A DNA stretch of 17,288 nucleotides from Phycisphaerae bacterium (GCA_035384605.1 DAOOIV010000105.1:1-17288), one strand, 5' to 3'. Positions 8,412-15,474 are shown, counted from the first letter of the stretch. The notes: generated by a model not told the origin, from the sequence alone. Translations and numbers: made by a program.

Positions 8412-8920
8412 CTAACGCCCTTGCAGCCTGTTCGCAGGGGCGGGCATCGGGCGAGGGGCCCACACTGGTGCTGGGCTTGGGAAACCCTCTTCTCACCGAC
8501 GACAGTGTGGGCCTTCGGGTGATCGACCATCTGCGGCCGCAAGTTGCAGGGTGGCCGAACGTCCAACTGGATGAAGACTATTGCGGCGGTTTGGGCGTCA
8601 TGGAACGTATGATTGGTTTCGACCGCGTCATTCTCGTCGATGCGATCTGCACGGGTGGGCGGCCCGGCGCGGTTCACGTCCTGACCGTTCGGGACATTCC
8701 CACACGGCACAGCGGTTCGTTTCATGACGCCGATCTTCGTACGGCTCTGGCCCTCGGTCGTCAGGCAGGGGCCCGACTGCCGGCTGATGAGAACATCCGC
8801 ATTGTGGCGGTCGAAGCGGCGGAAGTGCTGACATTCGGTCAACAGTGCACTCCGGCCGTGCGGTCGGGCATCAGCCGGGCGGCGGAGAGTGTGTTGAAAC
8901 TCTTGACAGCATGGAGTTAA
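8408..8920 (+). CDS. Hydrogenase maturation protease (HycI/HybD/FrhD family)
   Basis: This 170-aa endopeptidase cuts the C-terminal peptide from the [NiFe] large subunit once nickel is loaded. The opening GLGNPLLTDDSVG (23-35) is the family signature, here with D32 at the position of the HybD metal ligand Glu16. D78 in LVDAICTGGRPG matches Asp62, and H106 in SFHDADL matches His93, so all three nickel-sensing ligands are present or conservatively replaced. The start ATG overlaps the mvhA stop, so substrate and protease are translated together. The first 17 residues before the beta strand are Ala/Ser/Gly-rich and poorly conserved, which leaves some doubt about the exact start, but the ATGA overlap favours it. 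The general hyp maturation genes are not in the window. Confidence 0.93.
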   Translation: MTNALAACSQGRASGEGPTLVLGLGNPLLTDDSVGLRVIDHLRPQVAGWPNVQLDEDYCGGLGVMERMIGFDRVILVDAICTGGRPGAVHVLTVRDIPTRHSGSFHDADLRTALALGRQAGARLPADENIRIVAVEAAEVLTFGQQCTPAVRSGISRAAESVLKLLTAWS

Positions 8921-8924
8921 ATCA

Positions 8925-9371
8925 ATGGTACCTGTGGAGACTCTGCGATCCCTGGCTTGCCTGGCCGGCGTGCCCGTAGACAGCCTCAAGGCCCTTGCGG
9001 CGATCGCCGAAGAACGGGATTTCAAGGCCGGCGAGGTGCTCTGGCACGAGGGCGACCCGGTACGCTGGATGTGCGTCGTGCGGCAGGGCGAGATCGACGT
9101 CATCTATCAGTTGCAGGGTGGGAGGCAGTGCGTGGTGGACACAGTTGTCGGCGGGGAGATCACCGGATGGTCCGCCTTTGTCGAACCCCATCGACATACG
9201 GCCACTTGCGTCGCCCGCGCATCCGGTCGTGCGTTGTATCTCGAGGCCGCCCCCATGCGAGCGCTCTGCGAGAAGGACAGCCTTCTTGGTTATCGCTTGC
9301 TCAAGCAGGTCGCCAAGACGCTGAGCAGTCGCTTGGAGAGCGCCAGGCTTCAACTGGTAGCAACCGGCTAA
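8925..9371 (+). CDS. Stand-alone cyclic-nucleotide-binding (Crp-like sensor) domain protein
   Basis: This 148-aa protein is a single cNMP-binding beta-roll. It has KAGEVLWHEGDPVRWMCVVRQGEIDV (34-59, quoted as the typical 'GE...EGD...G' pattern), GGEITGWSAF (76-85) in the phosphate-cassette position, HTATCVA (91-97), and a closing helix around 120-142. The protein ends there: no helix-turn-helix follows, so it is not a complete CRP/FNR regulator. The canonical cAMP-binding Arg-Ser/Thr pair is not clear, so the ligand may differ or be absent. It starts 4 bases after the protease stop, with GGAG (8913-8916) 8 bases ahead, and so belongs to the hydrogenase operon. Such proteins often act as protein-protein regulatory modules; a role tuning the hydrogenase or signalling to the two-component genes beside it is inference. 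Confidence 0.85.
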   Translation: MVPVETLRSLACLAGVPVDSLKALAAIAEERDFKAGEVLWHEGDPVRWMCVVRQGEIDVIYQLQGGRQCVVDTVVGGEITGWSAFVEPHRHTATCVARASGRALYLEAAPMRALCEKDSLLGYRLLKQVAKTLSSRLESARLQLVATG

Positions 9372-9427
9372 CACGTCTGCCGGTCGCGTTCGACCTGGGC
9401 GTCGGTCGTCGGCCAGCGGCGGTGCCG

Positions 9428-9450
9428 GTTGCGCAGCCCGATCTCGCAAC
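9428..9450 (+). repeat. Small inverted repeat in the leader of the response regulator
   Basis: GTTGCG (9428-9433) and CGCAAC (9445-9450) can pair around an 11-base loop, inside the 110-base gap (9372-9481) between the CNB gene and the response regulator. It is not followed by a T-run, so it is a weak candidate for an RNA hairpin or processing site. Nothing else recognisable is in this gap apart from the AGGAG at 9468-9472. Confidence 0.3.
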
Positions 9451-9481
9451 GGGCCAGGGAGGGCGACAGGAGATCACAATC

Positions 9482-9883
9482 ATGAGCCGCCGAATTCTTT
9501 TGATCGATGACGACCCGGACATGCATCTGGTGATGAAGATGATCCTGGAGCCGGAGGGTTACGAGGTCACGTGCTGTCGAACGGGATCACACGGTCTGGA
9601 GACCATGCGGCGGCAGCGTCCCGATCTCGTTCTGCTGGACATCATGCTTGCGGACCCTTCTGAGGGCCTGAGAGTCGCCTGCGAGATGCGACACGACGAG
9701 AAGCTCAAGGGGATTCCGATCATCATGATCTCGGCCATCGGTGAGCAGATCGGACAGGATTACTACAGCGAGGTGTGCCCGGGCACGGCGTCGGGCGATT
9801 TATTCCTGGAGAAGCCGTTCGACCCGCCCACGGTCCGTGAAGCGGTGAAATGGATTCTCGAACGGCCGGCCGTGGAGTCTTAA
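9482..9883 (+). CDS. Single-domain response regulator (receiver domain only)
   Basis: This 133-aa CheY-like receiver has all catalytic positions: acidic D9-D11 (LIDDDPD), phospho-acceptor D53 (LLDIMLAD), S84 after beta-4 (MISAIG) and K111 (LEKPFD). The protein stops right after the last helix, so there is no DNA-binding or enzymatic output domain. It must act by protein contact or as a phosphorelay step. ATG 9482 is chosen from AGGAG at 9468-9472, 9 bases upstream; the frame is open further back, but that would overlap the CNB gene and adds no receiver sequence. It is the last + strand gene of the redox operon and runs convergently into the histidine kinase, only 24 bases apart, so the two may be partners. 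Confidence 0.94.
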   Translation: MSRRILLIDDDPDMHLVMKMILEPEGYEVTCCRTGSHGLETMRRQRPDLVLLDIMLADPSEGLRVACEMRHDEKLKGIPIIMISAIGEQIGQDYYSEVCPGTASGDLFLEKPFDPPTVREAVKWILERPAVES

Positions 9884-9907
9884 CCTGAGAACACCGGCGA
9901 CATTGAA

Positions 9908-11470
9908 TCAATCCTGGGGTGCGGCGGGGGCTTCTGATTCCTCAAGCACCACCTGACTGGCGCGTGTATTGCGGACCTGCGGTTGACGGATGCTGCCGGA
10001 GGGCGAGGGGAAGGTGAGCGTGAAGCTCGATCCCTGGCCGGGACATGAACTCACGACGATCTGCCCGCCCGCCTGCTCGACGACCTCACGGACGATGGAA
10101 AGGCCCAAGCCGGTGCCGGGAATTCCTGCCGCGACCACGTTTCCACCTCGTCGAAACGCATCGAAAACCGCCTCGTGGCCCGGCTCGCCGTCCGGCGACA
10201 CCGCAAGGTGGGGATCGATTCCCATACCGGTGTCGGTGACATTGACGAGCACGGCCATGAGTTCGCCGTTGGATCGCTCCGGCATCACGGTTACGGTCAC
10301 GCTACCCGGGCCGGGCGTATACTTGATGGCGTTATCGATCAGGTTGCCGATACAATCACGCAGGTCTCGCGGGTCGACACAAACCGTCAGTTCTTCGTCG
10401 GACGGCATGGAACAGACCAACTTGATCTGTTTGCTGTCTGCCAGGGGTCTGAACCGTCCGAACAGTTCGTTGACGGTTTCCCGGACATCGGACCCTGATT
10501 GCCGGTGACGGGAAGGGTCTGCCTCCTGCACTCGTGCCAGCGTGAGCAGCTCGGTGACCTGGGCGATGCCTTCCTGACACCGATGAATGATCTTCTCGCA
10601 AGTTCCGGAGACCGCCTCGGGCGGCACCAACCCCGTTCGAACCAGCTCGACCATGGTTTGAATCGCCGCCAAGGGGCTTTTGAGCTGATGTGCCGCCGTC
10701 TGCATGAAGCGGGATCGACGGCGCTGCAGGTCCTGGATGGCCCGTTGTGATTGCTTCAGTGCGGCATTCGCCTGTTGGAGTTGGCGCTCCTGGGTCTGGA
10801 AGTGGCCCGCGATGTGCAGTGTAAAGTAGAGCGTGCCGAAAATGCCGCATGCGACCACGACCAGAGCCGCCAGGACGTATTCCGGCCGAGCATAGAGCCC
10901 CACGGAAACGGACGGCAGGAAGTCATAATGGGGTGCGAGCCACCCGCGCCATTCACCGATGACCAGCACGGCATAAAGCGCCCACGCCCAGATGCCCTGC
11001 AGCACGGCATGCCATCTCTTGAGAAGCAAGGAGACAATGGACATGTGGAACAGGTAAAAGATCGCCACCGGATTCTCGACACCGCCGGTGTATCGCAAAA
11101 TGGCGGTTAACAGTAACAGGTCGGTGGCCACTTGGGCGTTCGCGAACCATGCGAGCCGCTCGATTTGTGCGCGAAGGGCCTTCGGATCGCGAGTCACGTG
11201 ACGAAACAGGGATCGTGAGACGATGAGCCACACAAGGTTGACCAGGGCCAGCACGATCAGGACGACGGCCAAGTCAAAGGGACGCTGAGTAACCGGTGCG
11301 ACGAAGCGCTCCAAGGCCAGAGCGGCCACGGCGCCGGCGAGGAAGATCCACCTCAGGCGAATGAACCAGTGCAGACGAAGCATGGGGACAAGGGCCACCG
11401 CGCGCGGATCGCCTTCCAGGTGGGCAAGCACTTGGATCCAATCCGTCTTTTCGACTTCCGGACTGCGCAT
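9908..11470 (-). CDS. Six-TM sensor histidine kinase, RegB-like
   Basis: This protein is 520 aa from ATG 11470. The N-terminal 220 residues hold about six membrane segments (about 40-57, 66-87, 112-126, 137-150, 158-173, 197-218). They include a TGGVENPVA stretch (128-136) like the 'TGGxxNPF' turn of RegB/PrrB redox kinases. A short coiled coil (about 225-255) leads to the HisKA domain with H261 in AAHQLKSPL, then the ATPase domain: N-box N376/N380 (GNLIDNAIKY), G1 DTGMGI (413-418), F-box VFDAFRRG, and G2 GTGLGL (452-457). There is no extracytoplasmic sensor domain, so the signal is probably sensed in the membrane (quinone or redox, by analogy with RegB). The redox-active cysteine near the RegB H-box is not seen here. 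GAGGA lies 7 bases before ATG 11470; ATG 11509 is an alternative. Its likely partner is the receiver protein at 9482. Confidence 0.93.
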   Translation of the reverse strand: MRSPEVEKTDWIQVLAHLEGDPRAVALVPMLRLHWFIRLRWIFLAGAVAALALERFVAPVTQRPFDLAVVLIVLALVNLVWLIVSRSLFRHVTRDPKALRAQIERLAWFANAQVATDLLLLTAILRYTGGVENPVAIFYLFHMSIVSLLLKRWHAVLQGIWAWALYAVLVIGEWRGWLAPHYDFLPSVSVGLYARPEYVLAALVVVACGIFGTLYFTLHIAGHFQTQERQLQQANAALKQSQRAIQDLQRRRSRFMQTAAHQLKSPLAAIQTMVELVRTGLVPPEAVSGTCEKIIHRCQEGIAQVTELLTLARVQEADPSRHRQSGSDVRETVNELFGRFRPLADSKQIKLVCSMPSDEELTVCVDPRDLRDCIGNLIDNAIKYTPGPGSVTVTVMPERSNGELMAVLVNVTDTGMGIDPHLAVSPDGEPGHEAVFDAFRRGGNVVAAGIPGTGLGLSIVREVVEQAGGQIVVSSCPGQGSSFTLTFPSPSGSIRQPQVRNTRASQVVLEESEAPAAPQD

Positions 11471-11595
11471 GACGTCGTCCTCGACAACCGGTCTGACTTG
11501 AATCAACATGAGGACTATGCGGCGGCAACGAGCTTGGGAGCCGGGACTCCCCTGCCCGACGTGGCGCGTCGCTTCCAGTGCCCGCCCCAATTGAC

Positions 11596-11618
11596 ATGCC
11601 GACCGCACAGTCGGTCAT
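11596..11618. repeat. Imperfect palindrome next to the kinase promoter
   Basis: ATGCCGAC (11596-11603) and GTCGGTCAT (11610-11618) form an inverted repeat with one bulged base around CGCACA. It touches the -10 hexamer proposed below for the kinase gene, a typical place for an operator or a 5' hairpin. Function is not shown. Confidence 0.35.
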
Positions 11619-11622
11619 TATA
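11617..11622 (-). promoter_or_regulatory. Possible -10 element of the histidine kinase promoter
   Basis: A perfect TATAAT on the - strand lies about 145 bases upstream of ATG 11470, in the 230-base gap after the aminotransferase gene. The matching -35 position (11640-11645, AAGGCA) is weak, so the promoter is only tentative. Confidence 0.35.
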
Positions 11623-11700
11623 ACCGAAGTCAAGTCGATTGCCTTGCTCAATGGGCGGGGAATTGTGTGCCACCGATGCCTCTGGGCCCGTGGTTGCTCT

Positions 11701-13023
11701 TCAGCTTGCGACGGTGGCGACGGCCTCCTCAAACACATTGAGACCGACTTCCAACTGGGCCTGGTTGATACACAGCGGCGGGCAAAAACGGATGGTGGTA
11801 TCGCCGCAGCCCCACAAAAGGAGGCCGCGCCGGAATGATTCGGTGATGATGCGTTCGCGGAGTTGCGCGGCCGAGGTCTGCGAACGGCGGGGCTTGCGGA
11901 CATCTACTGCCAGCAGAAAACCCATACCCCGAGGCGAGCCGAGGCAGCGTCGGCGACCATCGATCTGTTCGAGCTTGGAGATGAAGATCGGCGCAAGCCG
12001 GGCGGCATTCGCAATCAGGTGCTTTTCGAGGGCCTCAACCGAAGCGAGCGAGGCGGCAGAACTCACCGGATTGCCCACGTAGGGAGCGGTGACCAAGCCT
12101 TCGTCACTGCTTAACAGGGTTTCAGGGGCGATCAGGGCGTGAATCGGCATGCCGCTGTTCAAGCCGGTTGCCGCGAGGAGTACGTCGGCCTGGGTGGCGA
12201 AATGTTCACAGCCGAACATGCGGCCGGTACGACCCATGCCGGTGCGCGTTTCATCGATCACCAGCAGGACGTCGTGCTCGTCGCAGACTCTGCGGAGTTC
12301 CGGCAGGAAATCGGAACTCGGGACATGGTAGTCTTCCTCGGTGAGCATCGGCTCGGCGAAGAGCACCCCGACCTCGTCGCCCAGGCCGCTCCGGAAATAA
12401 TCATGCACCGCCGCGACGTTGCCATATGGCAGGCTGTCAACAACCCAGGCCTCGGGTGGAATCCGGCGCCGGTGACGTGGCCTGCCGAACTCGAGGGTAA
12501 TCGCGGCCAAGCCGCGATTGTGCGAATTACCGTTGAACGTGACGATGCGCCTTCGGGTGTTGCGTCTTCGAGCCATTCGCAACACCACTTCGAGCGATTG
12601 CATTCGGCTGTTCGAGAAGAGCACGCGGTTTTCACCACGGGTTGGGGCGAGCTGGGCGAGTTTGCGAGCCAGCCCCATCAGCGGCTCGCTGGTGAATTCG
12701 CCGCTGCACGCTTTGGCCATTCGTTCGACCTGCTCCTGGATGGCCCGCACGACCATCGGGTGTGCGTGTCCGGCAACAAAGGCCAAGCCCCCGGCGGTGA
12801 AATCGAGGTAACGATTGCCGTCGAGATCCTCAACCACCGAACCCCTGGCGCGGCGGACGACGAGCGGGTAGGGCCAACCGCTGGGAGAGGCCGCTACGCG
12901 CCGGTCGTGGGCCAAGGCCAAGGCGGTCATGGGACCGGGCGGCGAGACCACGATCCACGGGGCAGGACCGATAGCCGGTTCCTGCGGCGGTCGCCCCGAT
13001 ACTGGTACATGAAGAGTCAGCAT
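11701..13023 (-). CDS. Class III aminotransferase homologue lacking the PLP lysine (probable pseudoenzyme)
   Basis: This 440-aa protein is a full-length homologue of class III (acetylornithine/4-aminobutyrate type) PLP aminotransferases. The fold is intact: PLVVRRARGSVVEDLDGNRYLDF (53-75, in part) and HAHPMVVRAI, the aspartate that contacts the PLP ring (D257 in LLVIDETRTGMGRTG), and GNPVSSAASLASVEAL. Key cofactor residues are changed, however. The segment aligned with 'LAKGLGGGMP' reads AATGLNSGMP, so the Schiff-base lysine is T286 (codon ACC, bases 12168-12166). The phosphate-binding 'NSGxEA' is NSRMQS (138-143). The 'HG' stacking histidine is N164. The phosphate-binding Thr of 'STFGGNP' is not kept (TAPYVGNP). 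There is no frameshift or internal stop, so the gene is maintained. It is likely a non-catalytic protein with another role, or one acting on a different ligand. ATG 13023 is supported by a promoter about 40 bases upstream and by alignment of the N-terminal PPGP region with archaeal-type homologues. Confidence 0.88.
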   Translation of the reverse strand: MLTLHVPVSGRPPQEPAIGPAPWIVVSPPGPMTALALAHDRRVAASPSGWPYPLVVRRARGSVVEDLDGNRYLDFTAGGLAFVAGHAHPMVVRAIQEQVERMAKACSGEFTSEPLMGLARKLAQLAPTRGENRVLFSNSRMQSLEVVLRMARRRNTRRRIVTFNGNSHNRGLAAITLEFGRPRHRRRIPPEAWVVDSLPYGNVAAVHDYFRSGLGDEVGVLFAEPMLTEEDYHVPSSDFLPELRRVCDEHDVLLVIDETRTGMGRTGRMFGCEHFATQADVLLAATGLNSGMPIHALIAPETLLSSDEGLVTAPYVGNPVSSAASLASVEALEKHLIANAARLAPIFISKLEQIDGRRRCLGSPRGMGFLLAVDVRKPRRSQTSAAQLRERIITESFRRGLLLWGCGDTTIRFCPPLCINQAQLEVGLNVFEEAVATVAS

Positions 13024-13062
13024 CCTAAACCCATGCCCTCGCTTTCGCCAGAACTCTACTTA

Positions 13063-13091
13063 AGTATAGCAATTCCAAGCCTCTCGGGCAA
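13063..13091 (-). promoter_or_regulatory. Extended -10 promoter of the aminotransferase-like gene
   Basis: On the - strand, TTGCCC (13091-13086) is followed by a 17-base spacer ending in TGC and then TATACT (13068-13063). This is a good sigma-70-type promoter with an extended -10. The predicted transcript start is about 33 bases before ATG 13023. Confidence 0.6.
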
Positions 13092-13623
13092 TCAGATGGG
13101 GCGTTTTCTCGTCGCCGGTGCAACCCGAATGAGGCACCTGAAAACCTCTTATCGGCTGACAAAGCCGGTTTCCAAGAGAAAGCACCCGATGTGAAACCGG
13201 CTCACGGACTCTTACGCCCGTGCGCGGGGTTACTCTTCAGTCCGGAATGAGAGGCTTGCCTCGCGGAGGAGACTCGGCACCGGGCATGTTTCCCGGTCCG
13301 GGCGGTTGAACAGTTCCAACTGGTCGCAAGGGTATCGCCGCGAGGAAAGTATTGGGCGACTCTTGTAAGAAGGTTGAAGGAACAAATGGAGAAGTAAAGC
13401 TTTGTTGTCGAGACCTCGCATGGCGGCTGCCTGAAGGCTGCTGACCGGCACTTTTCCGCTGGTCCTGAGTTGCGTCTTGTCTTGGACACCGCGATTCAAG
13501 ATCGTCGGTCATCCGTGGCCAGATCGAGGCTTCAGGGCCGCGCCGTGGCCCTGGGTATTAGGTCCCTGTACAATCCGCACTCACGCAGACCAGATGCAAT
13601 CAGCAGCGAAGGAGACGGCATTA
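13092..13623. other. Non-coding divergent region between the aminotransferase-like gene and mdh
   Basis: About 530 bases without a convincing gene. Short open frames here on the - strand (13202-13512) overlap one another in three frames, with Arg/Ser/Pro-rich translations and no ribosome binding sites. Recognisable elements are the inverted repeat at 13163-13202, a possible -10 TACAAT at 13569-13574 for mdh with a poor -35, and the mdh ribosome binding site AAGGAG at 13609-13614. Confidence 0.6.
13163..13202. repeat. 10-bp perfect inverted repeat
   Basis: AGCCGGTTTC (13163-13172) and GAAACCGGCT (13193-13202) are perfect reverse complements separated by 20 bases. No T-run follows on either strand, so an operator or a leader hairpin is as likely as a terminator. 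Confidence 0.5.
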
Positions 13624-14565
13624 ATGACCGGTCGGGCGAAGATCACGATCATCGGTGCGGGCAACGTCGGAGCGACCTGCGCTCATTGGGCGGCAGCCAA
13701 GGAATTGGGCGACATCGTCCTGGTGGACATTGTCGAGGGGTTGCCCCAAGGCAAGGCGCTTGATCTGCGCGAGGCCTCGCCGATCGAAGGGTTCGACTGC
13801 GAAATCATGGGGACCAACCGGTACGAGGAAACGGCCGACAGCGACGTGATCATCATCACCTCCGGCCTGGCCCGCAAACCGGGAATGAGCCGCGATGACC
13901 TGATCGCCAAGAACACCGAGATCGTCGGCAGCGTAGCCAAGCAGGCCGCCAGGTACAGCCCCCAAGCAGTGGTGATCGTGGTGAGCAACCCGCTGGATGC
14001 AATGGTATATGTTGCGTGGAAGGCATCCGGGTTCCCGACCCATCGGGTGGTGGGCCAGGCCGGTATCCTGGACACTGCCCGCTTCCGGACCTTCATTGCG
14101 ATGGAACTCGGGTGCAGCGTTGAGGACATCAGTACGCTGCTGCTCGGCGGCCACGGCGATGATATGGTTCCGCTGCCAAGCTGCACTGCCGTCGGCGGCA
14201 TCCCGGTCACGAGCCTGATCCCCAAGGACCGGCTGGATGCCATCGTCGACCGGACGCGCAAAGGCGGCGGCGAGATTGTCGGCCTGCTGAAGACCGGCAG
14301 TGCGTATTACGCCCCTGCGGCCGCCAGCGTGCAAATGGCCGAAGCTATCATCCGCGACAAGAAACGCGTGCTGCCGTGCGCGGCCTACTGCGACAAGGAA
14401 TACGGCATTGGCGGCTACTTCGTTGGGGTACCCTGTATCCTGGGCAAGGGCGGCGTCGAGAAGGTGCTCGAGGTGCCGATGACGCCGGTCGAGAAGGCCG
14501 CATTCCAGGTCAGCATCGAGCACGTGAAGGAACTTGTGGCCGTGGTTCAGAGGATCGGGGCGTGA
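13624..14565 (+). CDS. mdh: Malate dehydrogenase (LDH-like, NAD-dependent)
   Basis: This 313-aa enzyme interconverts malate and oxaloacetate with NAD in the cytoplasm. The Rossmann motif is GAGNVG (11-16), and D35 (LVDI) at the end of beta-2 selects NAD over NADP. The substrate loop RKPGMSR gives R84 and R90; an arginine rather than glutamine at the specificity position marks malate rather than lactate dehydrogenase. D150 and R153 (ILDTARFR) and catalytic H177 (GGHGDDMVPL) complete the active site. The length is typical of the LDH-like MDH type. ATG 13624 has AAGGAG 9 bases ahead. It is separated from the upstream gene by the divergent region and is probably a single-gene unit, or co-transcribed with the hydrolase 71 bases downstream. 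Confidence 0.97.
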   Translation: MTGRAKITIIGAGNVGATCAHWAAAKELGDIVLVDIVEGLPQGKALDLREASPIEGFDCEIMGTNRYEETADSDVIIITSGLARKPGMSRDDLIAKNTEIVGSVAKQAARYSPQAVVIVVSNPLDAMVYVAWKASGFPTHRVVGQAGILDTARFRTFIAMELGCSVEDISTLLLGGHGDDMVPLPSCTAVGGIPVTSLIPKDRLDAIVDRTRKGGGEIVGLLKTGSAYYAPAAASVQMAEAIIRDKKRVLPCAAYCDKEYGIGGYFVGVPCILGKGGVEKVLEVPMTPVEKAAFQVSIEHVKELVAVVQRIGA

Positions 14566-14636
14566 AGAGAGGGTTCGGGGTTCAGTCGGCTGGTTCCGCG
14601 CCGGCGGACCATTCATTCCTTGTCCGGAGGTTGTCA

Positions 14637-15392
14637 ATGCGTCTCTTCGTTTCAATGATCGCCGGGGGGTGCGTGATCGCTGCGGTCGGCTGCACACCCG
14701 AGCAGGTCAAACCGGGAATCGCCGGCAAGCAGCAACCGGTGGCCGAGAAGGTCGAGATCAAGCGCGTGGTTGATTGCCGGTACCTTCTGTATCTGCCCGA
14801 GAATTACGAATCTCAGGACCGCTGGCCGCTGATACTGTTCCTGCACGGAGCCGGCGAACGCGGGGACGATATCGAAAAGGTCAAGATACACGGCCCGCCG
14901 AAGCTCATCGCACAGGGCAAGCACTTCCCCTTTATTGTCGTCTCGCCCCAATGCCCGAACGGGCAATGGTGGGACATCGAGGTGCTCGGTGCTTTGCTCG
15001 ATCGCATCGAGCGCGACTACAAAGTGGATCGCGACCGCATCTATGTAACCGGCCTGAGTATGGGCGGTTTCGGCACGTGGGCGTTGGCTTGTGCGCAGCC
15101 GGATCGTTTCGCGGCGATCGCCCCGATTTGCGGCGGCGGCGAGCCGAAGCTGGCCGGACAGATCGCTCACGTTCCGGCGTGGGTCTTCCACGGCGATGCT
15201 GATAACGTGGTGTCTGTCAGCAGATCGAAGGAAATGGTCGAGGCTCTGAAGACCGCAGGCGGCGACGTGAAATTGACCGTCTACCCCGAAGTGGGCCACG
15301 ATTCATGGACGCGCACCTACGATGACCCGGCACTCTATGACTGGTTCCTGTCGCACCGGCGGGGCAAGACCAGGACGAGAGAATCGAAGTGA
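14637..15392 (+). CDS. Secreted lipoprotein alpha/beta hydrolase (esterase/phospholipase-like)
   Basis: This 251-aa protein has an N-terminal lipoprotein signal, with hydrophobic residues 3-18 and lipobox AVGC (C19). The mature part is an alpha/beta-hydrolase of the carboxylesterase / prolyl-oligopeptidase-like group: LILFLHGAGERGDD (65-78) gives the oxyanion-hole HGxG, GLSMGGFGTW (139-148) the nucleophile S141, HGDADNVV (185-192) the acid D189, and VGHDSW (219-224) the catalytic H221. The whole triad is present, so it is probably active on esters at the cell envelope; the substrate cannot be told. ATG 14637 is picked because GGAGG (14626-14630) lies 6 bases upstream and the signal peptide begins there; the frame is open further back but overlaps mdh. 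It converges with the small lipoprotein gene. Confidence 0.87.
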   Translation: MRLFVSMIAGGCVIAAVGCTPEQVKPGIAGKQQPVAEKVEIKRVVDCRYLLYLPENYESQDRWPLILFLHGAGERGDDIEKVKIHGPPKLIAQGKHFPFIVVSPQCPNGQWWDIEVLGALLDRIERDYKVDRDRIYVTGLSMGGFGTWALACAQPDRFAAIAPICGGGEPKLAGQIAHVPAWVFHGDADNVVSVSRSKEMVEALKTAGGDVKLTVYPEVGHDSWTRTYDDPALYDWFLSHRRGKTRTRESK

Positions 15393-15441
15393 GCAAGCCG
15401 CCGGCAACGGAGCATTCTCTGTTCTGCATTCGCCGTTCCGG

Positions 15442-15466
15442 ATTACCCGGCGTTGCGGCGCGTAAT
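15442..15466. terminator. Possible hairpin between convergent genes
   Basis: ATTAC (15442-15446) pairs with GTAAT (15462-15466), extended inwards by two GC pairs after one mismatch. It lies in the 82-base gap between the convergent hydrolase and lipoprotein genes, where a bidirectional terminator would be expected. There is no clear T-run, so confidence is low. Confidence 0.28.
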
Positions 15467-15474
15467 GCCGAAGC

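Noticed and set aside
11591..11624. TTGACA and TATAAC on the + strand as a promoter
   Set aside because: The spacing is 22 bases, too long for a sigma-70 promoter, and the only downstream sequence is antisense to the aminotransferase-like gene.
12139..13194. 351-codon open frame on the + strand opposite the aminotransferase-like gene
   Set aside because: The - strand protein is a clear full-length class III aminotransferase homologue with a promoter; the + frame has no family features, despite its long length.
13202..13512. Three overlapping short - strand open frames (89-95 codons) in the divergent gap
   Set aside because: They occupy the same bases in all frames, have Arg/Ser/Pro-rich translations and lack ribosome binding sites, so they look like chance frames.
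13621..14697. 358-codon open frame on the - strand opposite mdh
   Set aside because: It overlaps the complete malate dehydrogenase with all its catalytic residues; the antisense translation resembles no protein.
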